From Balneolaceae bacterium (GTDB lineage Bacteria > Bacteroidota > Rhodothermia > Balneolales > Balneolaceae), in assembly GCA_007693395.1 (NCBI GenBank), contig REDS01000190.1, positions 1 through 40,510 on the forward strand: 40,510 nt of DNA, given 5' to 3'. Positions 7,941 through 16,727 of the stretch are shown one piece after another. Position numbers and translations under genes: made by a program. How positions within the stretch are numbered: position 1 is the stretch's first letter; every line of letters starts with the position of its first letter. The notes beneath the pieces are model-generated. The model was not told the origin of the DNA. It did not search any database and saw only the letters and a list, made by a program, of their open reading frames with translations.

Positions 7941-9680
7941 TTAGCGCACGTACATCAGCTTTTTGCTTTCTACTTTATTTCCAACGATTAATCTGTAGAT
8001 ATACACACCGCTCGAAAGGTTACTCATATCAGGCATTTCATTGTAGCGTCCGGCTGCTCTTCTGCTATTAACCAGTGAATGAATATGCCTGCCATCTATG
8101 GAATAGAGATCAAGCCGAACATCAGAATCTTCAGAAATTACAAAAGGTATGGTTGGTGATGTACCTGCTGTTGCCACTGATGGGTTTGGAAAGCTTTGCT
8201 CAAGCCGAACAATCTGATCAGCTTGCAATGCCTCCCCTGAAAGCGGTATTACAATGGGTGAAGGAATGTTATTCGCATTATGGAAAATTGTAAGGTTGCC
8301 TGAGTGCCGTTCGTCAGTCTGCGGTACATATTGAATAGTAAACTGAGCCTCTGTTCCCGGCTGCAGGCCAAATGAAGTTTCTCCTTCAATTGAAAAGTTA
8401 TCATTATCTACTGTAAGCCCGCCGGAGAGCATCTCTGCAGAATCATTGTTACTACTGATAGTGATCGTTTGCTGAACTGTACTACCCACGTTCGAAACCC
8501 CAAATTCAATTCGATTTCTATCCACTGCAATTTGCGCATCTGCTGCAAGGAAACTGAGGCAGCCCACACCAAGCGGCCAGCCCATATCACTTAGCATTCC
8601 ACAAAACAACGGCCCCGGTGAATGAACTGCAAAAGCACGGTCAATTCTTGGGCGCATCAGCGCATTGGGAGTATTTGTAAAGGTTTCCTGATCTACATGG
8701 GAATAGCTTGAGCCCGGCGTATATTCCTCCGGTGTATAGAGTGTAGCTGTTTCAATTGGCAGTTCGGCAAGGGTAAACAAAGCGTCTTCCCCATCAAAAA
8801 AGAGACCGCCTCTGCGCCCGGTTACCGCTTCGAAAATGGCATTGGAAGGATTTGGATAGACTGCTGAGTTAAGGATGCTGTTTGTATTACCATCAATCGC
8901 AAAACGGTCATAAACCAGTGGCTGGAGTGGTGAGCCTAACCCTATAGTGCCAGTTTCTTCAATTACTTCCTGATCATCATCTGTAGGCACAGAAATGCCG
9001 CCAATAAATCCTATTCCGTGGCCAATCTCGTGGAGCACTACCGAAACAAAATCAATTCTTCCTGCCGGTGTATTAGCATCGGTGCCAAAATACCAGTCGC
9101 TGAAATTACAGTTTATATTAATGCGCACATCATGCTCAACCCCATCGATCTCATCACGTATCACCCGGTTCGCCATTGCACTTAGTTGCGAAATGGTGTA
9201 CCAGGTGTCCGGCATTCCTACCCCGGGAAGCTGAACAACTCTCGTAGGCCCCGCGCTGCCAAGTGTTCTCTCGCCAAGTTCTGTCCACACGGCATCGATC
9301 CGTATGGGCACGTTAGATGATAAGTGAACCGACCAGATATCCATAGCATACTCGAATGCCTCAAATACTTCATTTGGCCATGCTGTATCGCCACAGGCAT
9401 TGCCAATATCAACCCTATAGTTCACTTCGAAGGTAGAGGTTGCAGCTGCCTGAAAGTTTTTTGCAAGCTCACGGTCCGGAGCAATATAAAAGTGAGCATC
9501 AATATCAGTGGGGTCTAATGTGCAAACATGCTCCATATTTGGCGCAGGTTTTACCATTAAATTATCCATGTTGATTTCCTGGGCAACTATACCTTTACCA
9601 GAAACCAGTGTAATCCATACTGAAATGATAAAGATGGTATTTAGGCGCAAAAGATGGGTGAACAGCTTTTTATGAAGCAT
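7941..9680 (-). CDS. Secreted zinc metalloprotease-like protein with T9SS sorting domain
   Basis: The likely start is the ATG at 9680 (579 residues), because this Met begins a clear signal peptide ending near LVSGKGIVAQ. The open frame continues upstream to 9848 but would overlap the divergent tspO start. A central catalytic-type domain contains HEIGHGIGF at about residues 217-225 (two His plus Glu of an HExxH zinc site). The third metzincin histidine is not at the expected spacing, so the clan is uncertain. A domain of the choice-of-anchor D/ASH type follows (about 385-500). The last ~80 residues (FPNPS..., LYSIDGRHIHSL..., LSSGVYIYRL) form a type A T9SS sorting domain, so the product should be exported across the outer membrane. 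Confidence 0.85.
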   Translation of the reverse strand: MLHKKLFTHLLRLNTIFIISVWITLVSGKGIVAQEINMDNLMVKPAPNMEHVCTLDPTDIDAHFYIAPDRELAKNFQAAATSTFEVNYRVDIGNACGDTAWPNEVFEAFEYAMDIWSVHLSSNVPIRIDAVWTELGERTLGSAGPTRVVQLPGVGMPDTWYTISQLSAMANRVIRDEIDGVEHDVRININCNFSDWYFGTDANTPAGRIDFVSVVLHEIGHGIGFIGGISVPTDDDQEVIEETGTIGLGSPLQPLVYDRFAIDGNTNSILNSAVYPNPSNAIFEAVTGRRGGLFFDGEDALFTLAELPIETATLYTPEEYTPGSSYSHVDQETFTNTPNALMRPRIDRAFAVHSPGPLFCGMLSDMGWPLGVGCLSFLAADAQIAVDRNRIEFGVSNVGSTVQQTITISSNNDSAEMLSGGLTVDNDNFSIEGETSFGLQPGTEAQFTIQYVPQTDERHSGNLTIFHNANNIPSPIVIPLSGEALQADQIVRLEQSFPNPSVATAGTSPTIPFVISEDSDVRLDLYSIDGRHIHSLVNSRRAAGRYNEMPDMSNLSSGVYIYRLIVGNKVESKKLMYVR

Positions 9681-9820
9681 ATTTTGATAATAAAACTTAT
9701 TGATACGATTATTATATATTTTGGCTAAGTGCAGTATTTCAGCGACCGACACTGAGCTCAAACGAACCTTGTATTGAAAAAGTTTGTCTCTTTTGAAAAG
9801 CCAATATACACAAATATAGT

Positions 9821-10318
9821 ATGGATTCTGACTTACAAAGATCGACACCTCAGCTGGTTACCGGGCTGATTTTTTGGATTGGCCTCTGCTATTTTACCGC
9901 ATGGACCGGTTCTCAGGTATCTCCTGGAATTGCTCCGGCCGAGTGGTACGAGTCAATAAATAAGCCGAGCTGGAATCCTCCCGGCTGGCTATTCGGGCCG
10001 GTATGGACACTACTCTACACTTTTATGGGAATTGCTGCTTGGAACGTCTGGAAAAAATTTGGTTTTGAAAATGCCAAAGCAGCACTCACTTTATTTCTTG
10101 TACAGCTTGTGTTGAACGGGCTATGGTCGCAGATTTTCTTCGGAGCTCAGGAAATTGGCTGGGCTTTTGTTGAAATCATAGTTCTTCTTGTTGCTATTAT
10201 TGCAACTACCTATCTCTTTTTCCAGAAAAACAGGGTTGCCGGATGGCTGATGGTACCTTACATAGCGTGGGTGAGTTTCGCAACTGTGTTGAATGGCACC
10301 ATTTGGGTGCTGAATTAG
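9821..10318 (+). CDS. tspO: TspO/MBR family protein
   Basis: A 165-residue five-helix membrane protein of the tryptophan-rich sensory protein/peripheral benzodiazepine receptor family. These proteins bind porphyrins and sterol-like ligands and are linked to tetrapyrrole handling and stress responses. The sequence shows the family pattern WYESINKPSWNPPGWLFGPVW near residues 42-62, LNGLWSQIFFG near 97-107, and a helix near 112-131. Length is typical. It is divergent from the T9SS protease gene with about 140 bp between the chosen starts, and appears monocistronic. Nothing nearby points to tetrapyrrole synthesis. Confidence 0.95.
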   Translation: MDSDLQRSTPQLVTGLIFWIGLCYFTAWTGSQVSPGIAPAEWYESINKPSWNPPGWLFGPVWTLLYTFMGIAAWNVWKKFGFENAKAALTLFLVQLVLNGLWSQIFFGAQEIGWAFVEIIVLLVAIIATTYLFFQKNRVAGWLMVPYIAWVSFATVLNGTIWVLN

Positions 10319-10438
10319 GATTTCGTTACGGAAAAAAGAAAAAGAACCAGGTCTTTACGCCATTTTTAATATAGTGCCTACATTCCCCGCCCTTTATGCA
10401 TTGGACCATGCCATGCTGTAAACATCTTATTTACCTGG

Positions 10439-10530
10439 GTTCGATTTTAAATTGAAATAAAAAATGCTACCCAACCCTCTAAGGCGGAAGGTAACTTTTG
10501 AAATACATTAACAATTATTTAGAATCGAAC
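10439..10530. repeat. Inverted repeat element between tspO and tyrA
   Basis: Two 14-bp arms, GTTCGATTTTAAAT at 10439-10452 and ATTTAGAATCGAAC at 10517-10530, are inverted copies with one mismatch. They enclose 64 bp that include a short GC-richer stretch, within the 226-bp gap between tspO (plus) and tyrA (minus), which converge here. It could fold as a bidirectional terminator-like hairpin or be a small MITE-like element. I see no gene in the gap. Confidence 0.55.
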
Positions 10531-10544
10531 TCTGCTTATTTGGT

Positions 10545-11675
10545 TCACGAAAACCTATCGGCGAGGCGGTTAATCAGGTAGCTGCTCTCTGTTAATGCCT
10601 GTGATGCAAACTTGCCAAAGAAATCTGTAACGGCTTCAAACTCTCTCACAAACCCTTTTTTATCATCATTTTCTACCATCTCCATCAATTTTTTCTGATG
10701 ATTGAAAAACGACAGCAGAAGATCGCGCCGTTCTCTGTTTGCAAAAACAATATCTGCATAAAGCTCGGCATCCTGTGCAAAAATACGGCCGGTCATCATC
10801 AGCTCCGCACGATAAATCGGGCTTGAGTAATCAAGCATTTCCGCCGGATTCAAATCAAACTCTTTCATAAACGAGCCGTGTAGCAATGCCACAAAATGGC
10901 GCAAACCCTGTACCAGATTCATTACATGATCGTGCTTTTCAGGGTTGGCTTCAATCACACGCATTCCCCATAGTACGCACTGCTTTTTGAACCACTCTGC
11001 CTTTGCTGAATCGCGCCCATCGCAAATAACCATAAGCTGCTTCGAAAGATTGGGAACGTCTGGGCCATGCATTGGATGCAAACCAACTACAGGGCCCGGA
11101 TGCGCATCGAGCATAGCCCGTAACGGCTCTGACTTGTTGCTTGTAAAATCTGCAAGAATAGTATCAGGTGAAAGCTTCGAGGCGATTCGATTGATCACAT
11201 CAACGGTGATGTTTATAGGCACCGTAATGATAACCATATCCAGTTTCGGTGCCATCTCCTCAAGCTGATACCAGTTTCCCTTATCGATGCTGTACGCTTT
11301 ATGGCCGCTGTGTTCGGTAAAATTTCTGTAGAGTTTACCCATTCCGCCCTCACCGCCAACATAGAGAATATGTTTGGTCTCTTCCGTTGATGATGGAAAC
11401 GTTTGTGCAGATTGTTCTGCCCGGGATGCAGCCATTACCATTCGCAGAAAATCTTCAGCCCAATCGGGATCGAGCCCTCTTTTCTGGGCTTCTTTCCGGA
11501 ATGATTCCGTTTTTTCTGACTCTCTTTTCGCCACAAAAACAGGCAGCTGCTTCTCAACTTTCCGTTTGAGAACATCCTGTACAACTTCCTTACGTTTTTG
11601 AAGGAGGTCGAGAATCTCTTTATCGATTCGATCTATTTCTGAGCGTTGATCTTTTAAAATATGTTGGTCGGACAT
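10545..11675 (-). CDS. tyrA: Bifunctional chorismate mutase / prephenate dehydrogenase
   Basis: A 376-residue fusion that makes 4-hydroxyphenylpyruvate, the tyrosine precursor, from chorismate via prephenate. The N-terminal AroQ-type mutase (about 8-95) has the helical pattern RSEIDRIDKEILDLLQKRKE. The NAD-binding dehydrogenase (about 102-370) opens with ILYVGGEGGMGKLYRNF and carries GLHPMHGPD, with His200 at the position of the catalytic His in E. coli TyrA. Length, domain order and many motifs (SSPIYRAELMMTGRIFAQD) match the enteric fusion (373 residues) closely. Bacteroidota more often carry a separate prephenate dehydrogenase and a mutase fused to DAHP synthase, so this form is notable. 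No other aromatic amino acid gene is adjacent. Confidence 0.95.
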   Translation of the reverse strand: MSDQHILKDQRSEIDRIDKEILDLLQKRKEVVQDVLKRKVEKQLPVFVAKRESEKTESFRKEAQKRGLDPDWAEDFLRMVMAASRAEQSAQTFPSSTEETKHILYVGGEGGMGKLYRNFTEHSGHKAYSIDKGNWYQLEEMAPKLDMVIITVPINITVDVINRIASKLSPDTILADFTSNKSEPLRAMLDAHPGPVVGLHPMHGPDVPNLSKQLMVICDGRDSAKAEWFKKQCVLWGMRVIEANPEKHDHVMNLVQGLRHFVALLHGSFMKEFDLNPAEMLDYSSPIYRAELMMTGRIFAQDAELYADIVFANRERRDLLLSFFNHQKKLMEMVENDDKKGFVREFEAVTDFFGKFASQALTESSYLINRLADRFS

Positions 11676-11786
11676 TCCGATTCACTAACTGTCAGTTCAA
11701 GCCTTTTGCAGGCAATTTTACAATCATCAAAGTTAAAACTATAAAATGGATATTGGTAGCCGCCCGGCAGCAAACCACAAGAATTC

Positions 11787-13769
11787 TTAAAATCTCATTT
11801 CCACTCTTGCCATATAGCCAAAACGCTCTCTGACTCCAAGCGGGTGGGTTTGATAGTTGGTATTCAGAAGATTTTTGAGCAAAAGCTCGCCACGCAGGCG
11901 ATTTCCCCAAAACCATTTTCCCATTTTCAGATCGATTTTGAAATGGCTCGGTGTAGTATCAGAGAATTCAAAAAACCGAAACGGATATTGCACGTGGAAC
12001 GTACGGTTCAATTCTCCATCGAGGTTAGAAAATTCGCTCCATGTAGCCTCAGAACGGTACTGAAGGTTCAGAGCAAGGTAAACATCATAAAACGGTGTGT
12101 ATTCAATGGCGTATTGCACAAGAACTTCCGGGATCATTTTCCAGTACGCTTCGTATTCTGCGCCGCCGGAAAGCGTGCGAGTAATCGTTACATCTGCTTG
12201 GTGTATCATGTTTCTAAGAGGTACGAATTGCAGCTCCGCACCGGCCTGAAGCCGTTGGCCTGATATTTCTGAAAGCAAAGAGTAGTTACCCGGTATTGTG
12301 CTGTATTCCAGATCGTAAAGTGCTGCTTGGAACGGGATATTCATTGATATATGATGCATCCATTCCGCATTAAATCCCAGACTAAATGTATGTGCACTGA
12401 AAAACCGCTGGCTGGTACTCAGTGATATTTTTCTTGTATTTTTGATCTGTTCCGGCAACTGAAACGGGATTTCCAGATGCTGAAAAATGTAATAGCCGTT
12501 GCGAACCTGATGATCAAGCGGATTGGCAACTTCCGGAAGAAGTTCGCTGTATGAAGCTCCAAGGTCCATACCCCAGAATGATGTGGGTTTCAGCAACAGA
12601 TTGCCGCCTATCTGAATTGCACGCTCATCGTCCAGAAAACTTACCTGAGCATTAGCAGATAGTGCTATCTGAGGAATAACCTGCACCTGCTGATCCAGAA
12701 ATAATGACATAATGTCCAGATCATAATCACTAAGCCCGGGAGCCTGAACAGACCTATTCTCAAGAGCAGCTCCCGCCTCTGCGCTAAATCGTTCTCCAGA
12801 GAAGTAAACAGAGCCATGCATATTATGTGTCTCTTTTTGCCAGTCAAAATTATGATCAAATCGATTTAACCGATAACCCAATCCCTGTTCCCGCAATTGA
12901 TACAGCCCGCGAATTCCCAAGCGCCGGTGCAGTTTCAAATCTGTCGATGCTGAATATTGATTCATAGTCAACTCTGAAGGAATCTCCCTGGCAAATGGCT
13001 GGAAAAAAAGAAAATCTTCGCTTTCAGCCTGATATGCCTGCAGTTTTATCGATATCATAGAACCTTCAAAACCGGTCTCAGCAAGTGTTAATACAGAGCG
13101 CGTATCCACGCCAAGCCATTCTGCAGGATCTGTAGGTGAACGGCGGGAGTTTAGCATACGAAGCTGCACAAATTCATCCACATGTTTATACTCCTGAAAT
13201 TTCAGCAACCCCTTTGCATACCAATTACCAAATTTCAGCGATACACCCCCGTTTATCCACGGGCCAAAACGTTCAACATTAGGTGAAACTCGTTCAGGAT
13301 CGAAAACCCACGGGCCCGGCTCGCCACTATTATGCCCATACTGGCCTGATGCAAAGACTGAAAATCCATCTTTTAATGGCTCAGACCGGAGCCTCATTAT
13401 GCCCGATTGATATCGAATTCCGTTTATTACCCCATGTCCGCTAATCAGCTCTTTCTGATGGGTTTGAAAGTGCGGAACAGGAAAAAACTGTGAGTATGCC
13501 ACACCAAAAAAGGATGGTTCAAAAGGAATGCTATCCAGCATAAACATGGGCTGGGGGCCATAAAAGCCATAATCACCAGTGTTAACAAGCATCGACATCC
13601 GGTCGAGAGAGGCATAATTCCAGTCTGTTAGCCAAACGAAATCGTTCACTCCGGTAATTTTGGGTGCAAGAGTTGAATCATTTTCAGATACATTCATCGA
13701 ACCTGATGCATAGATGCTGCCAAATTGGAGCATCAACAACGCAGCAATCAGAAACTCCTTCCACTTCAT
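11787..13769 (-). CDS. TonB-dependent-receptor-like outer membrane barrel protein
   Basis: A 660-residue outer-membrane protein. A signal peptide (about 1-22) is followed by a reduced plug-like region (about 40-120, with FMLDSIPFEPSFFG and a GINGIRYQSGIMRL-like stretch) and a long beta-barrel rich in alternating aromatic residues. The C-terminus ends in a typical barrel strand (FGYMARVEMRF). Near residues 630-645, LRGELLLKNLLNTNYQTHPLG resembles the last strands of TonB receptors. No carboxypeptidase-like N-terminal domain or clear TonB box was seen. The ligand is unknown. It overlaps the preceding 194-residue barrel gene by four bases (ATGA), so the two are probably translated together. Confidence 0.75.
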   Translation of the reverse strand: MKWKEFLIAALLMLQFGSIYASGSMNVSENDSTLAPKITGVNDFVWLTDWNYASLDRMSMLVNTGDYGFYGPQPMFMLDSIPFEPSFFGVAYSQFFPVPHFQTHQKELISGHGVINGIRYQSGIMRLRSEPLKDGFSVFASGQYGHNSGEPGPWVFDPERVSPNVERFGPWINGGVSLKFGNWYAKGLLKFQEYKHVDEFVQLRMLNSRRSPTDPAEWLGVDTRSVLTLAETGFEGSMISIKLQAYQAESEDFLFFQPFAREIPSELTMNQYSASTDLKLHRRLGIRGLYQLREQGLGYRLNRFDHNFDWQKETHNMHGSVYFSGERFSAEAGAALENRSVQAPGLSDYDLDIMSLFLDQQVQVIPQIALSANAQVSFLDDERAIQIGGNLLLKPTSFWGMDLGASYSELLPEVANPLDHQVRNGYYIFQHLEIPFQLPEQIKNTRKISLSTSQRFFSAHTFSLGFNAEWMHHISMNIPFQAALYDLEYSTIPGNYSLLSEISGQRLQAGAELQFVPLRNMIHQADVTITRTLSGGAEYEAYWKMIPEVLVQYAIEYTPFYDVYLALNLQYRSEATWSEFSNLDGELNRTFHVQYPFRFFEFSDTTPSHFKIDLKMGKWFWGNRLRGELLLKNLLNTNYQTHPLGVRERFGYMARVEMRF

Positions 13770-14350
13770 TTCATCACCGTTCTAAACCATCGTGATGATG
13801 GAAATTTAAAGGTTAAGCCTGCTGTGCCATAGAATGCCGCAAACGGGATGTTAAAAATGGTGCGGTTGTAGGCGGTACCGAGGTAAAGCTCTACGTTTCG
13901 GCTTATTTCATACTCCAGACGAATCTGCAGCTCGTATGAAAATTCACTCTCCTCGCGGCTAAACCTGTAATCATCGTAGAACATATCCTCATCATGCAGC
14001 ATAAATTGCTTCCCAAATCGTACCCCGTAGACAAGAGCTACTTCATCTGATGCCCTGTAGCTGTAACTCCACCCAAAGAACAGGTAGTGGGAATCAAACG
14101 CCGAACCTTCGAAATCGATCTCGTTGAAGCGCAAATACCGGTAGCCTGCTTCAAGGTTACCAACATAGTAAGGCGTGGAAAGTTCAACCCCGAGACCAGC
14201 ATTAGGATCCCAGCTTCTCAGCAAGGTGTTGCCGGTCATCAATTTATTTCCCGTTAAGGTAACACGAACTTCTGAAAATGCATCCTGGCTATAGAGATCT
14301 TGTGCAACAGCGGCTGATATTATCAGGATTAAAAAAAAGTGTCGGATCAT
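13766..14350 (-). CDS. Small outer-membrane beta-barrel protein
   Basis: A 194-residue protein with a signal peptide (about 1-21, ending near AQDLYSQ) and repeated amphipathic beta-strands such as YYVGNLEAGYRYLRF, HYLFFGWSYSYR and VELYLGTAYNRTIF, ending with a basic tail. The pattern fits an OmpA/OmpX-like 8-10 strand barrel. I do not recognise a specific family. Its stop overlaps the start of the 660-residue TonB-receptor-like protein by four bases, which suggests joint production and perhaps a physical complex. Function unknown. Confidence 0.75.
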   Translation of the reverse strand: MIRHFFLILIISAAVAQDLYSQDAFSEVRVTLTGNKLMTGNTLLRSWDPNAGLGVELSTPYYVGNLEAGYRYLRFNEIDFEGSAFDSHYLFFGWSYSYRASDEVALVYGVRFGKQFMLHDEDMFYDDYRFSREESEFSYELQIRLEYEISRNVELYLGTAYNRTIFNIPFAAFYGTAGLTFKFPSSRWFRTVMK

Positions 14351-14581
14351 AAATCATTTATCATTATCTGCCTCTGAAGGTATCGGGTTTATTTGAATCA
14401 GACACATATAATCTTAATGAGTGAAAAGAATTCTTAGCCAGCGTAAAAAAAATCAACCATTAATGAGCTGTTTTTAAATCTTTTCTCGTATGTAAAGGCA
14501 CATAACGTTATTGAAACGGTCTATACGTAATCAAGAAGGGAAAAGCTCACGGGCTGATTTTTAGCCTGTGAGCTTATTTTT
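14351..14581. other. Intergenic gap with strong hairpin
   Basis: An AT-rich gap between the hydrolase gene and the outer-membrane operon, both on the minus strand. No ORF, tRNA or riboswitch pattern was seen. It holds the hairpin at 14543-14575 and presumably the promoter of the downstream barrel operon, which I could not define. Confidence 0.4.
14543..14575. terminator. Bidirectional rho-independent-type terminator
   Basis: Arms AAGCTCACGGGCT (14543-14555) and AGCCTGTGAGCTT (14563-14575) pair over 13 bp with one G-U pair and a 7-base loop. On the plus strand an ATTTTTTT run follows. On the minus strand, the sense of the hydrolase gene ending at 14582, the tail is a short CTTTTCCC run. It most likely ends the hydrolase transcript. 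Confidence 0.7.
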
Positions 14582-15403
14582 TTATCTGCCGAAAAAATTT
14601 TCCAGTGCACGTCTGTATTCAACCGATTTTGGCAGATCATTATGTGAACCACCTGTAATTCTAACCAATGTTTTATCGGATGATGGTGACACTTCATAGA
14701 GGCTTTCAGCCATTCTGAATGGAGTTATTTCATCATTTGAGCCGCCTATAACCAAGAGTGGTTTCTCGATACGTTGCACTCTTTCGGTGTTATTCTGAGA
14801 CCGGATTTCATCATCAATGTCAAACCGGATAAAAATTCGTGCAATCCAGGGCACCAGCTTTCGTGTCCAGCTGCGCACATCGCTAATCGGGCTTTCAAGA
14901 ATATAGCCGGCAACATCTTGCTCATCAGCGATAAGTGCAGACAGAAAAGAACCAATAGAATGGCCGTGCACATAGATTGGATGATCTTCTGCGCTGAGGT
15001 TACCGGCAAATGTAAATGCTGCAAGTGCATCTTCACGGATACCCGCGATTGTGGGATCGCCGGTACTCTGCCCATAGCCCCTGTAGTCAAACAGAAGCAA
15101 GTTAACCGGCACGGTTGCGTATGCTTCAATAAGCGGCCTCGACTTTACCATCAAAAATCCGTTGCCGCCAAAATATACTACAGTGGCCACGGCATCATCG
15201 CGTTCAAAAAACCATGCATCGAGAATTTCACCATCCTCAGTATCAATTGAGATATCATGCAATTCTATTCCTGCTTTTTCGAATAAATTCGGGTATATCG
15301 TACGGTGAGCATCAAATGCGTCGCTTTCCGTTATTTGAACCGTTGTACAACTTGCAAAAAACCATGTGGAAAGAAAAAGAACAACAAGAGCATATTTTTT
15401 CAT
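14582..15403 (-). CDS. Alpha/beta-hydrolase lipoprotein
   Basis: A 273-residue serine hydrolase with a lipoprotein signal: the lipobox FFAS-Cys puts the acylated cysteine at residue 19. The alpha/beta fold shows the oxyanion-type stretch YFGGNGF (about 77-83), a DYRGYGQSTG motif (about 106-115), the nucleophile elbow GHSIGS with Ser149, a likely Asp224 in GGSNDEITPF, and His254 in GGSHNDLP. The arrangement resembles the BEM46/YfhR family of membrane-associated hydrolases. The substrate is unknown; esterase or thioesterase activity is likely. It appears monocistronic, with a hairpin terminator directly after the stop. Confidence 0.85.
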   Translation of the reverse strand: MKKYALVVLFLSTWFFASCTTVQITESDAFDAHRTIYPNLFEKAGIELHDISIDTEDGEILDAWFFERDDAVATVVYFGGNGFLMVKSRPLIEAYATVPVNLLLFDYRGYGQSTGDPTIAGIREDALAAFTFAGNLSAEDHPIYVHGHSIGSFLSALIADEQDVAGYILESPISDVRSWTRKLVPWIARIFIRFDIDDEIRSQNNTERVQRIEKPLLVIGGSNDEITPFRMAESLYEVSPSSDKTLVRITGGSHNDLPKSVEYRRALENFFGR

Positions 15404-15508
15404 AGGAAGAACATCTAATAATTAACAGTGCGAGATAAGTTTAAATACCATTTTTTCTGATATGATGTATAAACATTTTTTTGGGTGAATTGTTCTGATT
15501 CTGCAAAA

Positions 15509-16396
15509 TTAAATGATACTGCCCGGCGCCATAATCCGCACACCAATTCCGATCAACGTTGCCGGTGCAGGGCGGACGGGAATTCCGCTATCACCTAAAC
15601 GTTCTGCATGGATTCCAAAGCGCAAATCACCGGCAGCGGTTGTTCGGCCAATTTCTGCTCGTAACATACCATTGAAAAGAGTTTCATTACGTAACATTGT
15701 ACCCATAGCATAACCATTCAGGTGCATATTTACTGTTCTTCTATTGGCAGACCAATCTGCATTCAACATCAAAGAGCCGGTCAAATCTTCCCAGTTTGGC
15801 CCTGCATCCCAAAACTGTGCTGGTGTACGTTTTTCCCAAGTGATGGTGTAATGATCGTAGCGCAGCGCAAACGTAGCCCTGCTTCTTTCTCTGATTTTCA
15901 CCGGGAGAATAATGGCTGCCATTGCGCTTCCAAATACCGATGTGCGTTCTTCCCCAATTCGAAGATTGTCTATATCGTGCTTACAGCGATGGTAATACCC
16001 AAACTGAAGATAAAGGCCGTTTTGCCGCCGGGTTACCATAACACCCTCTTCCCAGAAAATGGCACGCGGACTAAAGTTTACGTCATTATCATCGTTGGCT
16101 ATAAATTCTATTTGTGATGTGATGGCTACACTCCATTTATTTCCGTGCCTGTATATCTCAGCAAAAGCTGCCAGCTGCTGGTGCCAGTGATGATCACGAT
16201 CGCCCCCGAGTGCATAGCTCCCGAACGAACCCCAGCCACCAACTTGGGTGAACCACCTCCTTTCATAATCCTCAGGCTGATAGGCTACACTTTCCATTGG
16301 GTTCAATATCCAGCCGCGCTCAATAAGCCGCTGGGCTTCGGCACATTGAACAAACACAGCCACATAAAAAACGATGGAAATAACTATAGCTTTCAT
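15509..16396 (-). CDS. Putative outer-membrane beta-barrel protein
   Basis: A 295-residue protein with a signal peptide (about 1-21, cleaved near AEAQ) followed by amphipathic strands consistent with an outer-membrane barrel: FTQVGGWGSFGSYALGG, LYLQFGYYHRCKHDID, ATFALRYDHYTITW, and a final strand LIGIGVRIMAPG. I do not recognise the family. It is preceded by the decayed tRNA/GIY-YIG array and followed by a 105-bp gap before the hydrolase gene, so it is probably transcribed alone. Export to the outer membrane is inferred from composition; function unknown. Confidence 0.7.
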   Translation of the reverse strand: MKAIVISIVFYVAVFVQCAEAQRLIERGWILNPMESVAYQPEDYERRWFTQVGGWGSFGSYALGGDRDHHWHQQLAAFAEIYRHGNKWSVAITSQIEFIANDDNDVNFSPRAIFWEEGVMVTRRQNGLYLQFGYYHRCKHDIDNLRIGEERTSVFGSAMAAIILPVKIRERSRATFALRYDHYTITWEKRTPAQFWDAGPNWEDLTGSLMLNADWSANRRTVNMHLNGYAMGTMLRNETLFNGMLRAEIGRTTAAGDLRFGIHAERLGDSGIPVRPAPATLIGIGVRIMAPGSII

Positions 16397-16470
16397 AGAA
16401 AGAAATCTTCTCTTTAAATCAATGGAATCTCTCTGTAAATAAATAATTTAAAAGAAAAAAGGAATGAATG

Positions 16471-16578
16471 ATTTGATTAACTATCGTATTCGATTTCCAG
16501 GCGCTGCTCAAGATTGGATGTCTGCCCGATATCCTATCGATCGGCAACAACACTGAATAAAATGTATACGTAAAACAT
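16471..16578 (-). pseudogene. GIY-YIG gene remnant (5' part of a duplicate)
   Basis: Reading from an ATG at 16578, the sequence repeats the first ~28 codons of the intact GIY-YIG gene 406 bp to the right, but has TAG at codon 15 where the intact copy has TAT. It then loses about 17 bp and runs out of frame. The shared stretch GATTGGATGTCTGCCCGAT occurs in both copies. It is the distal end of a degraded tRNA-terminator-GIY-YIG unit. It cannot encode a working protein. Confidence 0.85.
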
Positions 16579-16599
16579 AAATCACTCCCAGCATAAAAA

Positions 16600-16630
16600 A
16601 AGGACAGCCCTGCATTTGAGAACTGTCCTT
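16600..16630 (-). terminator. Duplicate of the tRNA-Val terminator
   Basis: Arms AAGGACAG (16600-16607) and CTGTCCTT (16623-16630) enclose a 15-base loop beginning CCCTGCA. On the minus strand a run of T follows. It is a near copy of the hairpin at 17005-17039 and sits in the same place relative to the broken tRNA copy. Confidence 0.7.
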
Positions 16631-16640
16631 CAATTAGGTG

Positions 16641-16727
16641 TGGGCAATGAGTCCCGATGCACTTCTATCGGGAGAACCCCCGATGCACTACAATCGACAT
16701 GCTCTAAACCAACTGAGCTAATTGCCC
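16641..16727 (-). pseudogene. tRNA-Val pseudogene
   Basis: The 5' acceptor strand GGGCAAT, the D-arm (GCTCAGTTGGTTTAGAGC) and the 3' acceptor strand ATTGCCC with discriminator A match the intact tRNA-Val at 17047-17121. The anticodon and T arms are replaced by unrelated sequence and the copy is 12 nt longer. The replacement contains a 7-bp hairpin with arms TCCCGAT and ATCGGGA around GCACTTCT. The anticodon stem does not pair. It overlaps the last codons of the GIY-YIG gene. Confidence 0.85.

Noticed and set aside
9681-9848. N-terminal extension of the T9SS protease to 9848
   Set aside because: It would overlap the divergent tspO start, and the internal ATG at 9680 begins a proper signal peptide.
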